Below, piece after piece: positions 23,756 through 31,770 of a stretch of 64,000 nt of DNA (its first letter is position 1; every line of letters begins with the position of its first letter). The DNA comes from Aved-18 sp964606665 (GTDB taxonomy: Bacteria; Cyanobacteriota; Vampirovibrionia; Obscuribacterales; Obscuribacteraceae): NCBI GenBank assembly GCA_964606665.1, contig CAZSHS010000011.1:1-64000 (forward strand). The letters run 5' to 3'. The notes under the pieces were generated by a model. That model was not told where the DNA came from, ran no database searches, and was given only the letters and a program-made list of their open reading frames with translations. The translations under genes were made by a program, and so were the position numbers.

Positions 23756-25045
23756 ATGCTAAGTTTCGACGATTATTTAAACGACTCTCAAAAGACCGAA
23801 CCTAAAGCTTCTGCCTTGGAGAAAGTCAAAACACATTCGATTCCACCGCTTACAAGTGACAGTGAGCTTGATTTCACACCCGCTCCGGCTGTCAAATCTG
23901 AGCCACAAGAAGTGGTGACAGTTATGACTGCACCGGCTCAAACACCCGCACAAGCATCATCTCCGGCTTCTAAATCTGAACCTGAAGTTGGTGGAGTCAC
24001 CGGCGTGGAAGAAATCGCATTCAACGCAGGTCGAATTAACGTAGACGAAAAGCGCATCATCAACTGTCGCGCCGACGTTAATCAATTGGTTCCTTTCAAA
24101 TATGAATGGGCGTGGCAAAAATATTTGGATGCTTGCGCCAACCACTGGATGCCGCAAGAAATCTCAATGAGCCGCGACATAGCGCTATGGAAAGATCCAA
24201 ATGGTCTGTCACAAGACGAACGTCGTATCATCAAGCGCAATCTGGGATTTTTCACTACGGCCGATTCGCTCGTCGCAAACAATCTAGTGCTTGCAATTTA
24301 CAGGCATATCACTAATCCTGAATGCCGTCAGTATCTGCTTCGTCAGTCATTTGAAGAAGCCATTCACACGCACGCTTATCAGTATGTGGTTGAGTCGCTG
24401 GGACTTGATGAAGGCGAAATCTTCAACATGTATCGTGAAATTCCAAGCATTCATGCCAAAGACGTATTCGAACTGCAATTCACCCAAGAGTTAAGCGACC
24501 CCAATTTCAGCACTGGCACAGAAGCTTCAGACCGTCGATTCCTGCGCAATTTGATTGGTTTTTACATCATCATGGAAGGTTTGTTCTTCTATGTCGGATT
24601 TGTGCAAATGCTTTCTTTCGGTCGTCAAAACAAGATGGTCGGAGCCTCTGAACAATTCCAGTACATCATGCGCGACGAGTCGATGCACCTCAATTTTGGA
24701 ATTGATTTAATCAACCAAATAAAAGTAGAAAATCCTCATTTGTGGACTGCCGACTTCCAAAAAGAAATCATCGACCTTGTGATGCAGGGCGTAGATCTCG
24801 AATATCAGTACGCTGTAGACACAATGCCAAACGGCGTGCTCGGATTGAATCAAAGCATGTTCAGCGAATATTTGCGCTTTATCGCTAATCGTCGCTTAAA
24901 ACAAATCGGACTGCCCGAGCAATTCCCCGGTGCCAAAAATCCATTTCCATGGATGAGTGAGATGATCGATTTGAAAAAAGAGAAAAACTTCTTCGAAACT
25001 CGAGTAATCGATTATCAAACAGGCGGCGCGCTAAACTGGACCTAA
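23756..25045 (+). CDS. nrdB: Class I ribonucleotide reductase, beta (radical) subunit
   Basis: The 429-residue protein has an extra N-terminal low-complexity region of about 85 residues (Pro, Ala, Ser, Glu-rich), then the R2 ferritin fold. Ligands visible are D170 (FFTTADSLV), E201 and H204 (EEAIHTHAY), glutamate in MEGLFFYVGF, and E/H in RDESMHLNFG. Y208 stands at the radical-tyrosine position. The surrounding sequence HTHAYQYVVESLGLDE resembles chlamydial class Ic R2, in which that residue is Phe and the first ligand is Glu. Here Tyr and Asp favour a tyrosyl-radical diiron or dimanganese enzyme. Confidence 0.95.
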   Translation: MLSFDDYLNDSQKTEPKASALEKVKTHSIPPLTSDSELDFTPAPAVKSEPQEVVTVMTAPAQTPAQASSPASKSEPEVGGVTGVEEIAFNAGRINVDEKRIINCRADVNQLVPFKYEWAWQKYLDACANHWMPQEISMSRDIALWKDPNGLSQDERRIIKRNLGFFTTADSLVANNLVLAIYRHITNPECRQYLLRQSFEEAIHTHAYQYVVESLGLDEGEIFNMYREIPSIHAKDVFELQFTQELSDPNFSTGTEASDRRFLRNLIGFYIIMEGLFFYVGFVQMLSFGRQNKMVGASEQFQYIMRDESMHLNFGIDLINQIKVENPHLWTADFQKEIIDLVMQGVDLEYQYAVDTMPNGVLGLNQSMFSEYLRFIANRRLKQIGLPEQFPGAKNPFPWMSEMIDLKKEKNFFETRVIDYQTGGALNWT

Positions 25046-25072
25046 ATCCTAGCTATCTGATTCGAGCACCAC

Positions 25073-25699
25073 ATGCTGATTGACGCCGGCAAAGCATCCC
25101 CGAATGATATGTATCGCATTCTACTTGGGAGTGTTTTGCCTCGTCCTATTGCCTGGGTCTCAACTCGAAGCAATAGTGGCATCGATAATTTGGCACCGTT
25201 TTCATTTTTCAATGCAGTGAGCGCAAAACCTCCATTGCTCGCATTTGCTCCGGCACTACAGGCGGTGGCAGCGCCCGACTCAAACAAAGGCGTGCCTAAA
25301 GACACTTTGCGCAATATCAAAGAAAACGGCGAGTTCGTCATAAACATAGTGAGCCACTCATTGCGCGATCAAATGAACGAAAGCTCGGGCAATTTCAATT
25401 TTGACATTTCAGAATTCGACCAGACGGGTCTCACCCGCATAGCATCAAATATGATCTCACCGCCTCGCGTTGCTGAGTGCAAAATTAGTTTTGAGTGCCG
25501 GCTTTACAAACTGTTAGAGTTTGGCAAAGAGCCCTCGTCAGGCAATCTTGTCATAGGCTCGGTGTTATGTGTCCACTTAGACGATGCAATTTATAAAGAC
25601 GGGCACATCGATACAACCAAATTGGATCCAATTGCGCGTATGGAAGGAAACTGGTATTGCACTATTCGAGACCGTTTCAAGATGGAGCGTCCGACTTAA
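25073..25699 (+). CDS. Flavin-reductase-like FMN-binding protein
   Basis: The 208-residue protein belongs to the flavin reductase-like/DIM6-NTAB family: RILLGSVLPRPIAWVSTR, then LAPFSFFNAVSAKPPLLAFAP (the flavin phosphate-binding segment) and DTLRNIKENGEFVINIV. Such proteins bind FMN and reduce flavins or act as oxidoreductases of unknown substrate. It lies 27 bases after nrdB and may be in the same transcript; a role in keeping the reductase active is possible but only inference from position. Confidence 0.83.
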   Translation: MLIDAGKASPNDMYRILLGSVLPRPIAWVSTRSNSGIDNLAPFSFFNAVSAKPPLLAFAPALQAVAAPDSNKGVPKDTLRNIKENGEFVINIVSHSLRDQMNESSGNFNFDISEFDQTGLTRIASNMISPPRVAECKISFECRLYKLLEFGKEPSSGNLVIGSVLCVHLDDAIYKDGHIDTTKLDPIARMEGNWYCTIRDRFKMERPT

Positions 25700-25723
25700 T
25701 CTGATTTAGAGTGAAAATGCTAA

Positions 25724-25732
25724 TGTCATAAT
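25724..25732 (+). promoter_or_regulatory. Extended -10 element abutting the next start codon
   Basis: TGTCATAAT (TGn plus CATAAT) ends six bases before the ATG at 25739, with TTTAGA 16 bases further upstream as a weak -35. The predicted start of transcription falls on or near the ATG. Confidence 0.35.
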
Positions 25733-25738
25733 GAATTT

Positions 25739-26878
25739 ATGGTGTTAGTACTCTTAGAAAAGTCTGGCGATTCTGTCGATTCGCTCAATTCGGTTGAACC
25801 CGAATTAAAAACAGAGCCCGAACGCTTCGGCTCTGGTCCTGGTGGTTCGAATGGACCGCCGCGTCGTACTGCCCTTGGTTATATGGGCGAAGACGATGAC
25901 GCCTCGCACAACGTGCGCAAATGGCAGCATATGCAAGTGAAAATAGTAGAGAGGGGATTGATAGGTTACAAAATCTGGTTACTTGCCACAGGCGATTATG
26001 CTTTTCTCAAAACAGATCTTGAACTGCAAATAGGTTCCACTCACGATGCCCTCTTTAGTCAATGGAACAATGATGGAACCGCCACATTTATCCCGGCTTG
26101 GAATGCTAAAGCTAAGCAAAAGGTCAGAGCCCAAACTTTTACGTTGAATGATCTTTTACCTTTTTCAATCGATGCACCCTTGGGCAAATCTAAAATGGAA
26201 CTGAGCGGTGGTTCCATATTCGAACTGGATAATCCTACCGACATTTTGCCGCCACCACTATCGATTAGCGAATTAGCCCCGCTTGATTTAATCGAGCACA
26301 ACTTGAGCGACTATCTAGATTGGTTTACACAAAATTCTTATACCGGAATTGTTAAATTCAAATATCCGCGCTTCAACTCTTTTGGTGCGCTTGTTTTGTT
26401 TCGCGGGCGTTGTACGGGTGCGATGTTTACTCAAGAAGGTCAACCTAATACTTTGCCTACACAAGAGTCGCTACCTCAGTTGTATAAAGCAATGTCCTTG
26501 CTTGGAGCCGATATTGTTTCTTATACTCTGCCTGAAGAAATTATCTTACCGATATCGGCAGCCTTTATTGGTTATCCGGTGCAACCTGTCTTAGAAGATC
26601 CGCATCAAAATTTCGACTATTTATTAGAATGGTTCAGCAAACAAAGTTCGATCGCTCTTGTGGTAATTAATTCTAAAATCAGCGGAACCATTTTCGCTTA
26701 TTTTTTCAAAGGTGAGTTGATTAGCTGGTTTTGCGTCGAGCTACAAAGATTCTCCTTGAACCGCCAAGAAGTAATTGAATTCGTGCGCGATAATGCTGAC
26801 ATCGAACTATGCGTAAGCATTTTGCCAAATGAAGTTGTAGCTAAGTCTTTTCTATTTGGATTCGAACTCAAGCTCTAG
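25739..26878 (+). CDS. Protein of unknown function, possible tandem DUF4388/PATAN-like domains
   Basis: A 379-residue soluble protein without signal or membrane segments. The C-terminal part contains two weakly similar blocks: YTGIVKFKYPRFNSFGALVLFRGRCTGAMF (about 200-230) and IALVVINSKISGTIFAYFFKGELISWF (about 300-327). Both follow the pattern of DUF4388/PATAN modules, small domains often found with signalling proteins. It shares ILPISAAFIG and ILPNEVV near the C-terminus with the next gene, so the two are paralogues. Codes start on an extended -10 promoter. Function unknown. Confidence 0.5.
   Translation: MVLVLLEKSGDSVDSLNSVEPELKTEPERFGSGPGGSNGPPRRTALGYMGEDDDASHNVRKWQHMQVKIVERGLIGYKIWLLATGDYAFLKTDLELQIGSTHDALFSQWNNDGTATFIPAWNAKAKQKVRAQTFTLNDLLPFSIDAPLGKSKMELSGGSIFELDNPTDILPPPLSISELAPLDLIEHNLSDYLDWFTQNSYTGIVKFKYPRFNSFGALVLFRGRCTGAMFTQEGQPNTLPTQESLPQLYKAMSLLGADIVSYTLPEEIILPISAAFIGYPVQPVLEDPHQNFDYLLEWFSKQSSIALVVINSKISGTIFAYFFKGELISWFCVELQRFSLNRQEVIEFVRDNADIELCVSILPNEVVAKSFLFGFELKL
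26549..26558. repeat. CCGATATCGG palindrome copy in CDS
   Basis: Exact CCGWTAWCGG copy read as Leu-Pro-Ile-Ser in the 379-residue unknown protein. Confidence 0.85.
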
Positions 26879-26920
26879 CCCCCTTGCCAGATCTTCTAGG
26901 TAGATGGCAAACTAGAATGT

Positions 26921-27766
26921 ATGAGCGATGGCGAAATATCTCATCTGAGGCCCAGGTCGGAATCTGAGCCGGAATCCCATTTAGAAAAAAACTCAGACAA
27001 GAAAGCGGTCAATAACACTAGCGAGGAAAATTCTCTTCCTCGACTTTCTAACGACTTGAAATATAGACGAGCACTGGATTTGCTCGTTTCATCTCAACAA
27101 GGAAGCAAAGCCGAACACATAGATTTGCGCTCAGATGGATTCAATCGAGTTATTCTTTCCTTGAAACAAGAAGCCTTTACAGGCTTTCTTTCCTTTGCCT
27201 CCAAAAGTCAATTCTCTCGCGGCGCCTTTCTTTTAAACCAAGGACTTTGTGTGGGTTGTTTGTATCAAAATAATCTGATGTTTGATCTGAGATCAACCAA
27301 TGAGTCTATTCGATTATTGCTCAACGATTTAAGCGATACGGATGCTGAGCTTTTTAAAAACAGCTTGCCACAATCGATTATTTTGCCTTACTCCGCCTTG
27401 TTTTTGGGCACTCAACTTGAATTACCAAGTTCAAAGCCTATTTCTTTTGGTAGCCAACCGATAACGGTAGAGCTTTCAAAGCCGAATATACTGGCAAAAA
27501 TTTTGACTACTCTAGAGCGGGAACGAAGAACCGCTACCGTAGTTCTAGACTCTAATAACGAAAACGGAATCTGCCTTGTCTTTGTTCATCGCGGTTTTGC
27601 CGGAGCTAGTTTTCTAGTTGAACTTCAAACTTTCTCTATTGATTTTGATACTCCAGCTACTTTCGTTCAACAAAATGAAAATGTTAGCTTCACTACAAAT
27701 GTATTGCCGCAGGAGTTAATGTCAGAAGATAAACTTGGCATCGACCTTGCCGAATTTTTGATTTAA
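26921..27766 (+). CDS. Paralogue of the preceding unknown protein (DUF4388/PATAN-like)
   Basis: The 281-residue protein starts with about 45 polar residues and then repeats the layout of its neighbour: FTGFLSFASKSQFSRGAFLLNQGLCVGCLY (about 88-117), SIILPYSALFLG (about 155), then TATVVLDSNNENGICLVFVHRGFAGASFL, and finally VLPQELMSEDKLGIDL. These shared landmarks in the same order show gene duplication followed by strong divergence. It lies 42 bases after the first copy, probably in one operon. Function unknown. Confidence 0.5.
   Translation: MSDGEISHLRPRSESEPESHLEKNSDKKAVNNTSEENSLPRLSNDLKYRRALDLLVSSQQGSKAEHIDLRSDGFNRVILSLKQEAFTGFLSFASKSQFSRGAFLLNQGLCVGCLYQNNLMFDLRSTNESIRLLLNDLSDTDAELFKNSLPQSIILPYSALFLGTQLELPSSKPISFGSQPITVELSKPNILAKILTTLERERRTATVVLDSNNENGICLVFVHRGFAGASFLVELQTFSIDFDTPATFVQQNENVSFTTNVLPQELMSEDKLGIDLAEFLI
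27458..27467. repeat. CCGATAACGG palindrome copy in CDS
   Basis: Exact copy read as Gln-Pro-Ile-Thr-Val in the 281-residue unknown protein. Confidence 0.85.
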
Positions 27767-27776
27767 TTTAGTCGCA

Positions 27777-27813
27777 AAAAAATAGTCTACCGTTAACGGT
27801 ACGCGTATTTTTT
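27777..27813. terminator. Bidirectional terminator on the CCGTTAACGG palindrome
   Basis: TACCGTTAACGGTA (27788-27801) is flanked by an A run on the left and a T run on the right, so a hairpin followed by U residues forms on either strand. It separates two convergent genes, 10 bases after one stop and shortly before the other. Confidence 0.8.
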
Positions 27814-27818
27814 CAGTT

Positions 27819-29123
27819 TTATTTCAACGCCCGGATTTCTGCATAAATGGCATCGCCTTCTTTCACTTTATTTTGCTTATAAAGAGTTTTTGCATACCCA
27901 GTCATTGAATCTCTTAGCTCTTTCAAATCGGCACCATTGCCGGTGCCCTGATTTTTTAGAATATCTATGCATTTTTGATAGGAAAGACAAGCTTTGTCGA
28001 GTTCACTATTCTGTCTTTGGGCTTCAGCCAGGTCCCGCAGAGTTAGAGCATATTTGACTGAATTGGCATCAATGCCTGATTCTATTTCACTTGCTTCAGT
28101 CAGAAATTTAATGGCTTGATCAAAATGATGCAATTCAAGATTGACTTTACCCATTTCAATCAAAACCTCGCATTTTGCTGGAGAATTAGAAGCTGACTCC
28201 AACTGAGTTTGAAGTGATTTCAATTTATCTTCAAGAGACCATTTCCTATCTTGCAACTGGTGTTCTATTTTTTTGTTGTATTCAAGCGGCTTTAATTTAA
28301 ATCCGCTTCTAGAAATTTTAAAGTCGCCATCTGGAAGACGAACATCGTTAAATTTGTAATGTTCGATATCGCTTTTGGGACCAGCAGCCAATGTGTATTC
28401 CACACCATATCCGCTCTTCCAGACTTCGGGTAGAGGATCAAACGGACCTGCTCTCTTGATTGCAGCAAGTGCTGCATCGTCGACAATTTTATTTCCTGAC
28501 GATTTCTTCAAACTAACAGTTTTGATTTTTCCAGATGCTTCTATCAAAAACGAAATGGTCACTTTGCATTTGGTGCTAACTTCAGGACTTCTCCAGCTGT
28601 GTGAGATTTTCTCTCGAACTTTATTCATGTATTCGTCCGATTCAGTTTTCTCACCAACCGTTAACGGTTGAGGTTTGGAAGCACCGAAGCGAAAAGTGTA
28701 TTTAAGTGCCAACCCATCACCAAATTTGGTAGGAATTTTTCCAAAAGGTGCCGATTCTCTAACAGCTTGTACTGCGGCTTGGTCAGCTTCAGAAACACCA
28801 GAACTTGTATCTATTTTGACTTCATCGACCACTCCCATTTTGTCCATTTTAATTATTAAAATGGCTTGGGTCGCTGACTTCAACTCTTTGGGACGATGAG
28901 CGTTCAACTGAGACTGAACTTTATCTCCTAAGCTTTTCATAAACTGCTCTTCGCTAGGAGCGATTTTTTGAAGACTAGCATTTGCGGCAGGCTTTTTTGA
29001 AGCAGGCACCTTGGCTTCGAGCTTTAATAAGTAATTGGTGTTTATCAAAGAAATAAGCAAAAAAATAAGAGCCGTAAGCGAGGAAGCACTAATTTGGCAC
29101 TTGATATTGTTAGGCACGCTCAA
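27819..29123 (-). CDS. Membrane-anchored protein with two TonB-like C-terminal domains and TPR repeats
   Basis: The start is a TTG at 29123 with GGAG at spacing 6, giving 434 residues. One membrane anchor (about 13-32) is followed by two TonB_C-like domains: LIIKMDKMGVVDEVKIDTSSGVSEADQAA (about 85-150) and CKVTISFLIEASGKIKTVSLKKSSGNKIVDDAAL (about 185-250). The C-terminal 130 residues form TPR-type helices (FDQAIKFLTEASEIES, LDKACLSYQKCIDILK). TonB_C domains in such proteins often bind envelope partners rather than energise receptors. No exbB/exbD genes are near. Confidence 0.75.
   Translation of the reverse strand: MSVPNNIKCQISASSLTALIFLLISLINTNYLLKLEAKVPASKKPAANASLQKIAPSEEQFMKSLGDKVQSQLNAHRPKELKSATQAILIIKMDKMGVVDEVKIDTSSGVSEADQAAVQAVRESAPFGKIPTKFGDGLALKYTFRFGASKPQPLTVGEKTESDEYMNKVREKISHSWRSPEVSTKCKVTISFLIEASGKIKTVSLKKSSGNKIVDDAALAAIKRAGPFDPLPEVWKSGYGVEYTLAAGPKSDIEHYKFNDVRLPDGDFKISRSGFKLKPLEYNKKIEHQLQDRKWSLEDKLKSLQTQLESASNSPAKCEVLIEMGKVNLELHHFDQAIKFLTEASEIESGIDANSVKYALTLRDLAEAQRQNSELDKACLSYQKCIDILKNQGTGNGADLKELRDSMTGYAKTLYKQNKVKEGDAIYAEIRALK
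28658..28667. repeat. CCGTTAACGG palindrome copy in CDS
   Basis: Exact copy read on the minus strand as Gln-Pro-Leu-Thr-Val between the two TonB-like domains. Confidence 0.85.
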
Positions 29124-29199
29124 TTCAATCTCCGGCTTAAATCTGGCAGGTGATAATATTAGACTATTTCTTTAGATTAAAAGGCTAAATATCGGGTTA

Positions 29200-31107
29200 A
29201 TGTCGATGCATACAAAATCCAAACAAGCGCTTGCACTTTCTTTGTTATTAATGACAAATTTTGCCCTTCCGCTTCTCGCGCAGAGCGAGTCTGCACCAAA
29301 GACTGAGCCTGATACTGGATCTATTGCACAATCAGTGCCAGCAGCACATCTTTCAGTAGAGCCTGAATCCAGTGAAATCGCCATGTTAATTATGCAGGGC
29401 AAATATAAAGAAGCGCTCGAGCAGTGTCTTGCTCAAATGAAAAAAGACGTTTGCAGCAAAGATGTTAGAAGAATGACTGGCATTTGCTATTGTCATTTAC
29501 AAGAAAGCGCCAAAGCTCAGACGATTTTTGAAGACTTATTGAAAGAAAATCCAGATTCCGCAGACACCATGCTAGATCTAGCAGCATCACTATATCAGCA
29601 AGGTAAATTTCAGGCGGCATACAAACTTTGTCACAAGGCATCTACCTATTCTAATTGCAAGGCTTACGGTAAATCTGTCGCGTATCTAGTAGCGGCCGAG
29701 TGTTTGTACGCAGATAACAAATTGTCTGAAGCGGCAAAAATGTACCAGATGACACTTGATTCGCTCAATAAAAACGTCGGCGCCCTGGTAGCTAAGTTCG
29801 CCCTGTCTGGACTGGCTGGCTGTTACTGGCAACAAAAAATGTATAAGCAGGCTGCAAGCACATATGAAGAACTGGCTAAAATCAGCCGCTCCATGTATGG
29901 TGAATTTGATGTCGATTACGGCTGGTCGATTTTCCAGTTGTCTGAAGCCTACGAAAAATTAGGCGATCCAAGACAACGCGGCTTAGCGTTTAAATCAATT
30001 TGGATATTTCGCAAAGCAAATTTAGATCGCCTGAGCGAAGAGTATAAAGACATTTTGACTGACGATGATAAAGGTCAATTATTAAAAGATCGATTGGCGC
30101 GCTTTGTTTTTGGCGAATCGTCCAAACAAGAGTATGCTTTCACCGACCATTTTTTATTTGGTCCATCAAAATATTTCGAGGCTACCGGTCGCGGCATCGC
30201 GCCACCACTTTGCGCATGGAGATATAACACTCGCAAAGCTGAACCACCAGGCTGGGTCTGGAGCGATCCAAGAGTGGAGCAGACCGCACTTCTAATTTGC
30301 GTGCATGGTTTGGGACTGCATCACAGGTCATACGAATCCTTCGCCAAAAGAATTCAGCGCGAGGGAGTGACAACTGTATCCTTTGATGTGCGCGGCTTTG
30401 GTAGCTATCTAGACGCGCGAGGACATGACAGATTGAACATGGAAGACTGCGTTTCGGATCTAGAAAACTTAGTTGGCGTCTTGCGCAAAGATAATCCCAA
30501 CGTGCCATTATTTTTACTTGGCGAATCAATGGGTGGAGCAATTGTAATGCGACTGGCCGCACGCAAAGGCAAGCTTTTAGACGGACTGATTTGCTCAGTG
30601 CCATCTGGCACAAGATACCAGTCACATCGCCAAGCGTTATCGGTTGGCTTGCACTTTCTGAAAAATAGAAATCGACCTTTCGATATCGGAACACGAATTG
30701 TGAACCAGGCAACCTCTGAATGCCAACTGCGCGAAAACTGGTCTAATGACCCTTCTAGCCGCTTGCGCTTATCACCCCAAGAATTAGTAGAGTTCCAGCA
30801 TTTCATGGACAAAAACATCGAATTCGCAAAACAAATTACAGACACACCAGTAATTATTTTCCAGGGAGACGACGACAAATTAGTTAAGAAAACAGGCACT
30901 TATGACTTGTTTGAATCGGTCGCCAATCCCAAGAAAACACTTGTGATGCTAGGCGAAACTGAGCATCTCATTTTCGAGGCAGGACAGTTCAAAGAAGATG
31001 TCACCATGGGCGTTTTGGGCTGGATGGCAGCTCATTCACAAAAGAAAGAGAAAAGTCCAATTAAGTCGAGCGAAATAACTAACAAAACCGCAGACTCTGA
31101 GATTTAA
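29200..31107 (+). CDS. Exported TPR protein fused to an alpha/beta hydrolase
   Basis: The 635-residue protein has a signal peptide (MSMHTKSKQALALSLLLMTNF, cut near LLAQ). Residues about 60-290 are TPR repeats (YKEALEQCLAQMKKDV, KAQTIFEDLLKENPDSADTMLDLAASLYQQGKFQAA). From about 355 to 620 a monoacylglycerol-lipase-like hydrolase follows: ALLICVHGLGLHHRSYESFA (oxyanion), nucleophile in LGESMGGAIVMRL, acid in VIIFQGDDDKLV and histidine in ETEHLIFEAG. It likely cleaves lipid or ester substrates outside the cytoplasm. The TPR-hydrolase combination is uncommon. Confidence 0.85.
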   Translation: MSMHTKSKQALALSLLLMTNFALPLLAQSESAPKTEPDTGSIAQSVPAAHLSVEPESSEIAMLIMQGKYKEALEQCLAQMKKDVCSKDVRRMTGICYCHLQESAKAQTIFEDLLKENPDSADTMLDLAASLYQQGKFQAAYKLCHKASTYSNCKAYGKSVAYLVAAECLYADNKLSEAAKMYQMTLDSLNKNVGALVAKFALSGLAGCYWQQKMYKQAASTYEELAKISRSMYGEFDVDYGWSIFQLSEAYEKLGDPRQRGLAFKSIWIFRKANLDRLSEEYKDILTDDDKGQLLKDRLARFVFGESSKQEYAFTDHFLFGPSKYFEATGRGIAPPLCAWRYNTRKAEPPGWVWSDPRVEQTALLICVHGLGLHHRSYESFAKRIQREGVTTVSFDVRGFGSYLDARGHDRLNMEDCVSDLENLVGVLRKDNPNVPLFLLGESMGGAIVMRLAARKGKLLDGLICSVPSGTRYQSHRQALSVGLHFLKNRNRPFDIGTRIVNQATSECQLRENWSNDPSSRLRLSPQELVEFQHFMDKNIEFAKQITDTPVIIFQGDDDKLVKKTGTYDLFESVANPKKTLVMLGETEHLIFEAGQFKEDVTMGVLGWMAAHSQKKEKSPIKSSEITNKTADSEI

Positions 31108-31127
31108 GCTTAAGATCTCGTTTTTTT
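31099..31127 (+). terminator. Rho-independent terminator after the TPR-hydrolase gene
   Basis: GAGATTTAA (31099-31107) pairs with TTAAGATCTC (31110-31119) with one bulged G and is followed by seven T. The 5' arm includes the stop codon. Confidence 0.8.
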
Positions 31128-31200
31128 GAAGTTAAGATCGAGCCTCCTTTGGGTTTATTACAAACAAGCTTTCAAATCTTTGTATTGGGAGGGCATTGTG

Positions 31201-31668
31201 ATGAAACAGACTAAAGGCAAATTTTTTTCCATTTTTACTATGTTGAATTTAGCAATCTGCGCCTCTTTAGTGGGTGCACCGGCCGGATTTAGTCGAGGCG
31301 GCGGCCACGGCGCAATGAGCCATGGCAGATTCGACCACGCAGGCATTGGACATGACGGACTGGGGCACGGTGCTTGCGGACACGAATGCGCTGATCGTGA
31401 TGGTTTTGGTCGTGATGGCGATTTTGGTCGAGGGCTTGGCAATCATTTTGGAATAGGTGATCGTGACGCACTAGGGGCAAGACTGCCTGTAAATCACGGA
31501 TATTTCAGTCACGCCCCGTATCGTTATGGATGGGGCGGCGCGCCCGTCTATGGAGCTTATGGGCTAGGTTACTCCTATTATCCCAACAATTTCTTTCCAG
31601 CTTATTATGCAGATGGCGTAGCGATGGGCGAACAAAACACCTCGCCGAGCAATCCAGATTCGGATTAA
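31201..31668 (+). CDS. Exported Gly/His/Asp-rich protein, function unknown
   Basis: ATG 31201 follows GGGAGGG at spacing 7 and begins a good signal peptide (MKQTKGKFFSIFTMLNLAICASLVGAPAGF), giving 155 residues. The mature N-terminal half is built of short G-H-x-G and G-R-D-G-x repeats with many His and Asp (GHGAMSHGRFDHAGIGHDG). The C-terminal half is Gly/Tyr/Pro-rich. The composition suggests a flexible metal-binding or matrix protein, but no family is recognised. Confidence 0.6.
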   Translation: MKQTKGKFFSIFTMLNLAICASLVGAPAGFSRGGGHGAMSHGRFDHAGIGHDGLGHGACGHECADRDGFGRDGDFGRGLGNHFGIGDRDALGARLPVNHGYFSHAPYRYGWGGAPVYGAYGLGYSYYPNNFFPAYYADGVAMGEQNTSPSNPDSD

Positions 31669-31724
31669 TTAGTTTAATACTATTAGTGGTGGCTCTTACG
31701 CCGCGCTCAAGTACTCAATTAAAT

Positions 31725-31746
31725 AGCGAACCGTTAACGGTTCGCT
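31725..31746. terminator. Perfect 22-bp palindrome centred on CCGTTAACGG between convergent genes
   Basis: The core CCGTTAACGG is flanked by AGCGAA on the left and TTCGCT on the right, completing a perfect 22-bp palindrome. It is placed 57 bases after the Gly/His-rich gene and 25 bases before the SulP stop. No T tract longer than three follows on the plus strand. Confidence 0.7.
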
Positions 31747-31770
31747 CGTTCTGCTAGACCTCGTTTAAAA

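Noticed and set aside
30182..30899. Two overlapping minus-strand ORFs of 176 and 164 codons
   Set aside because: Both antisense to the conserved hydrolase domain; codon pattern follows the sense gene.
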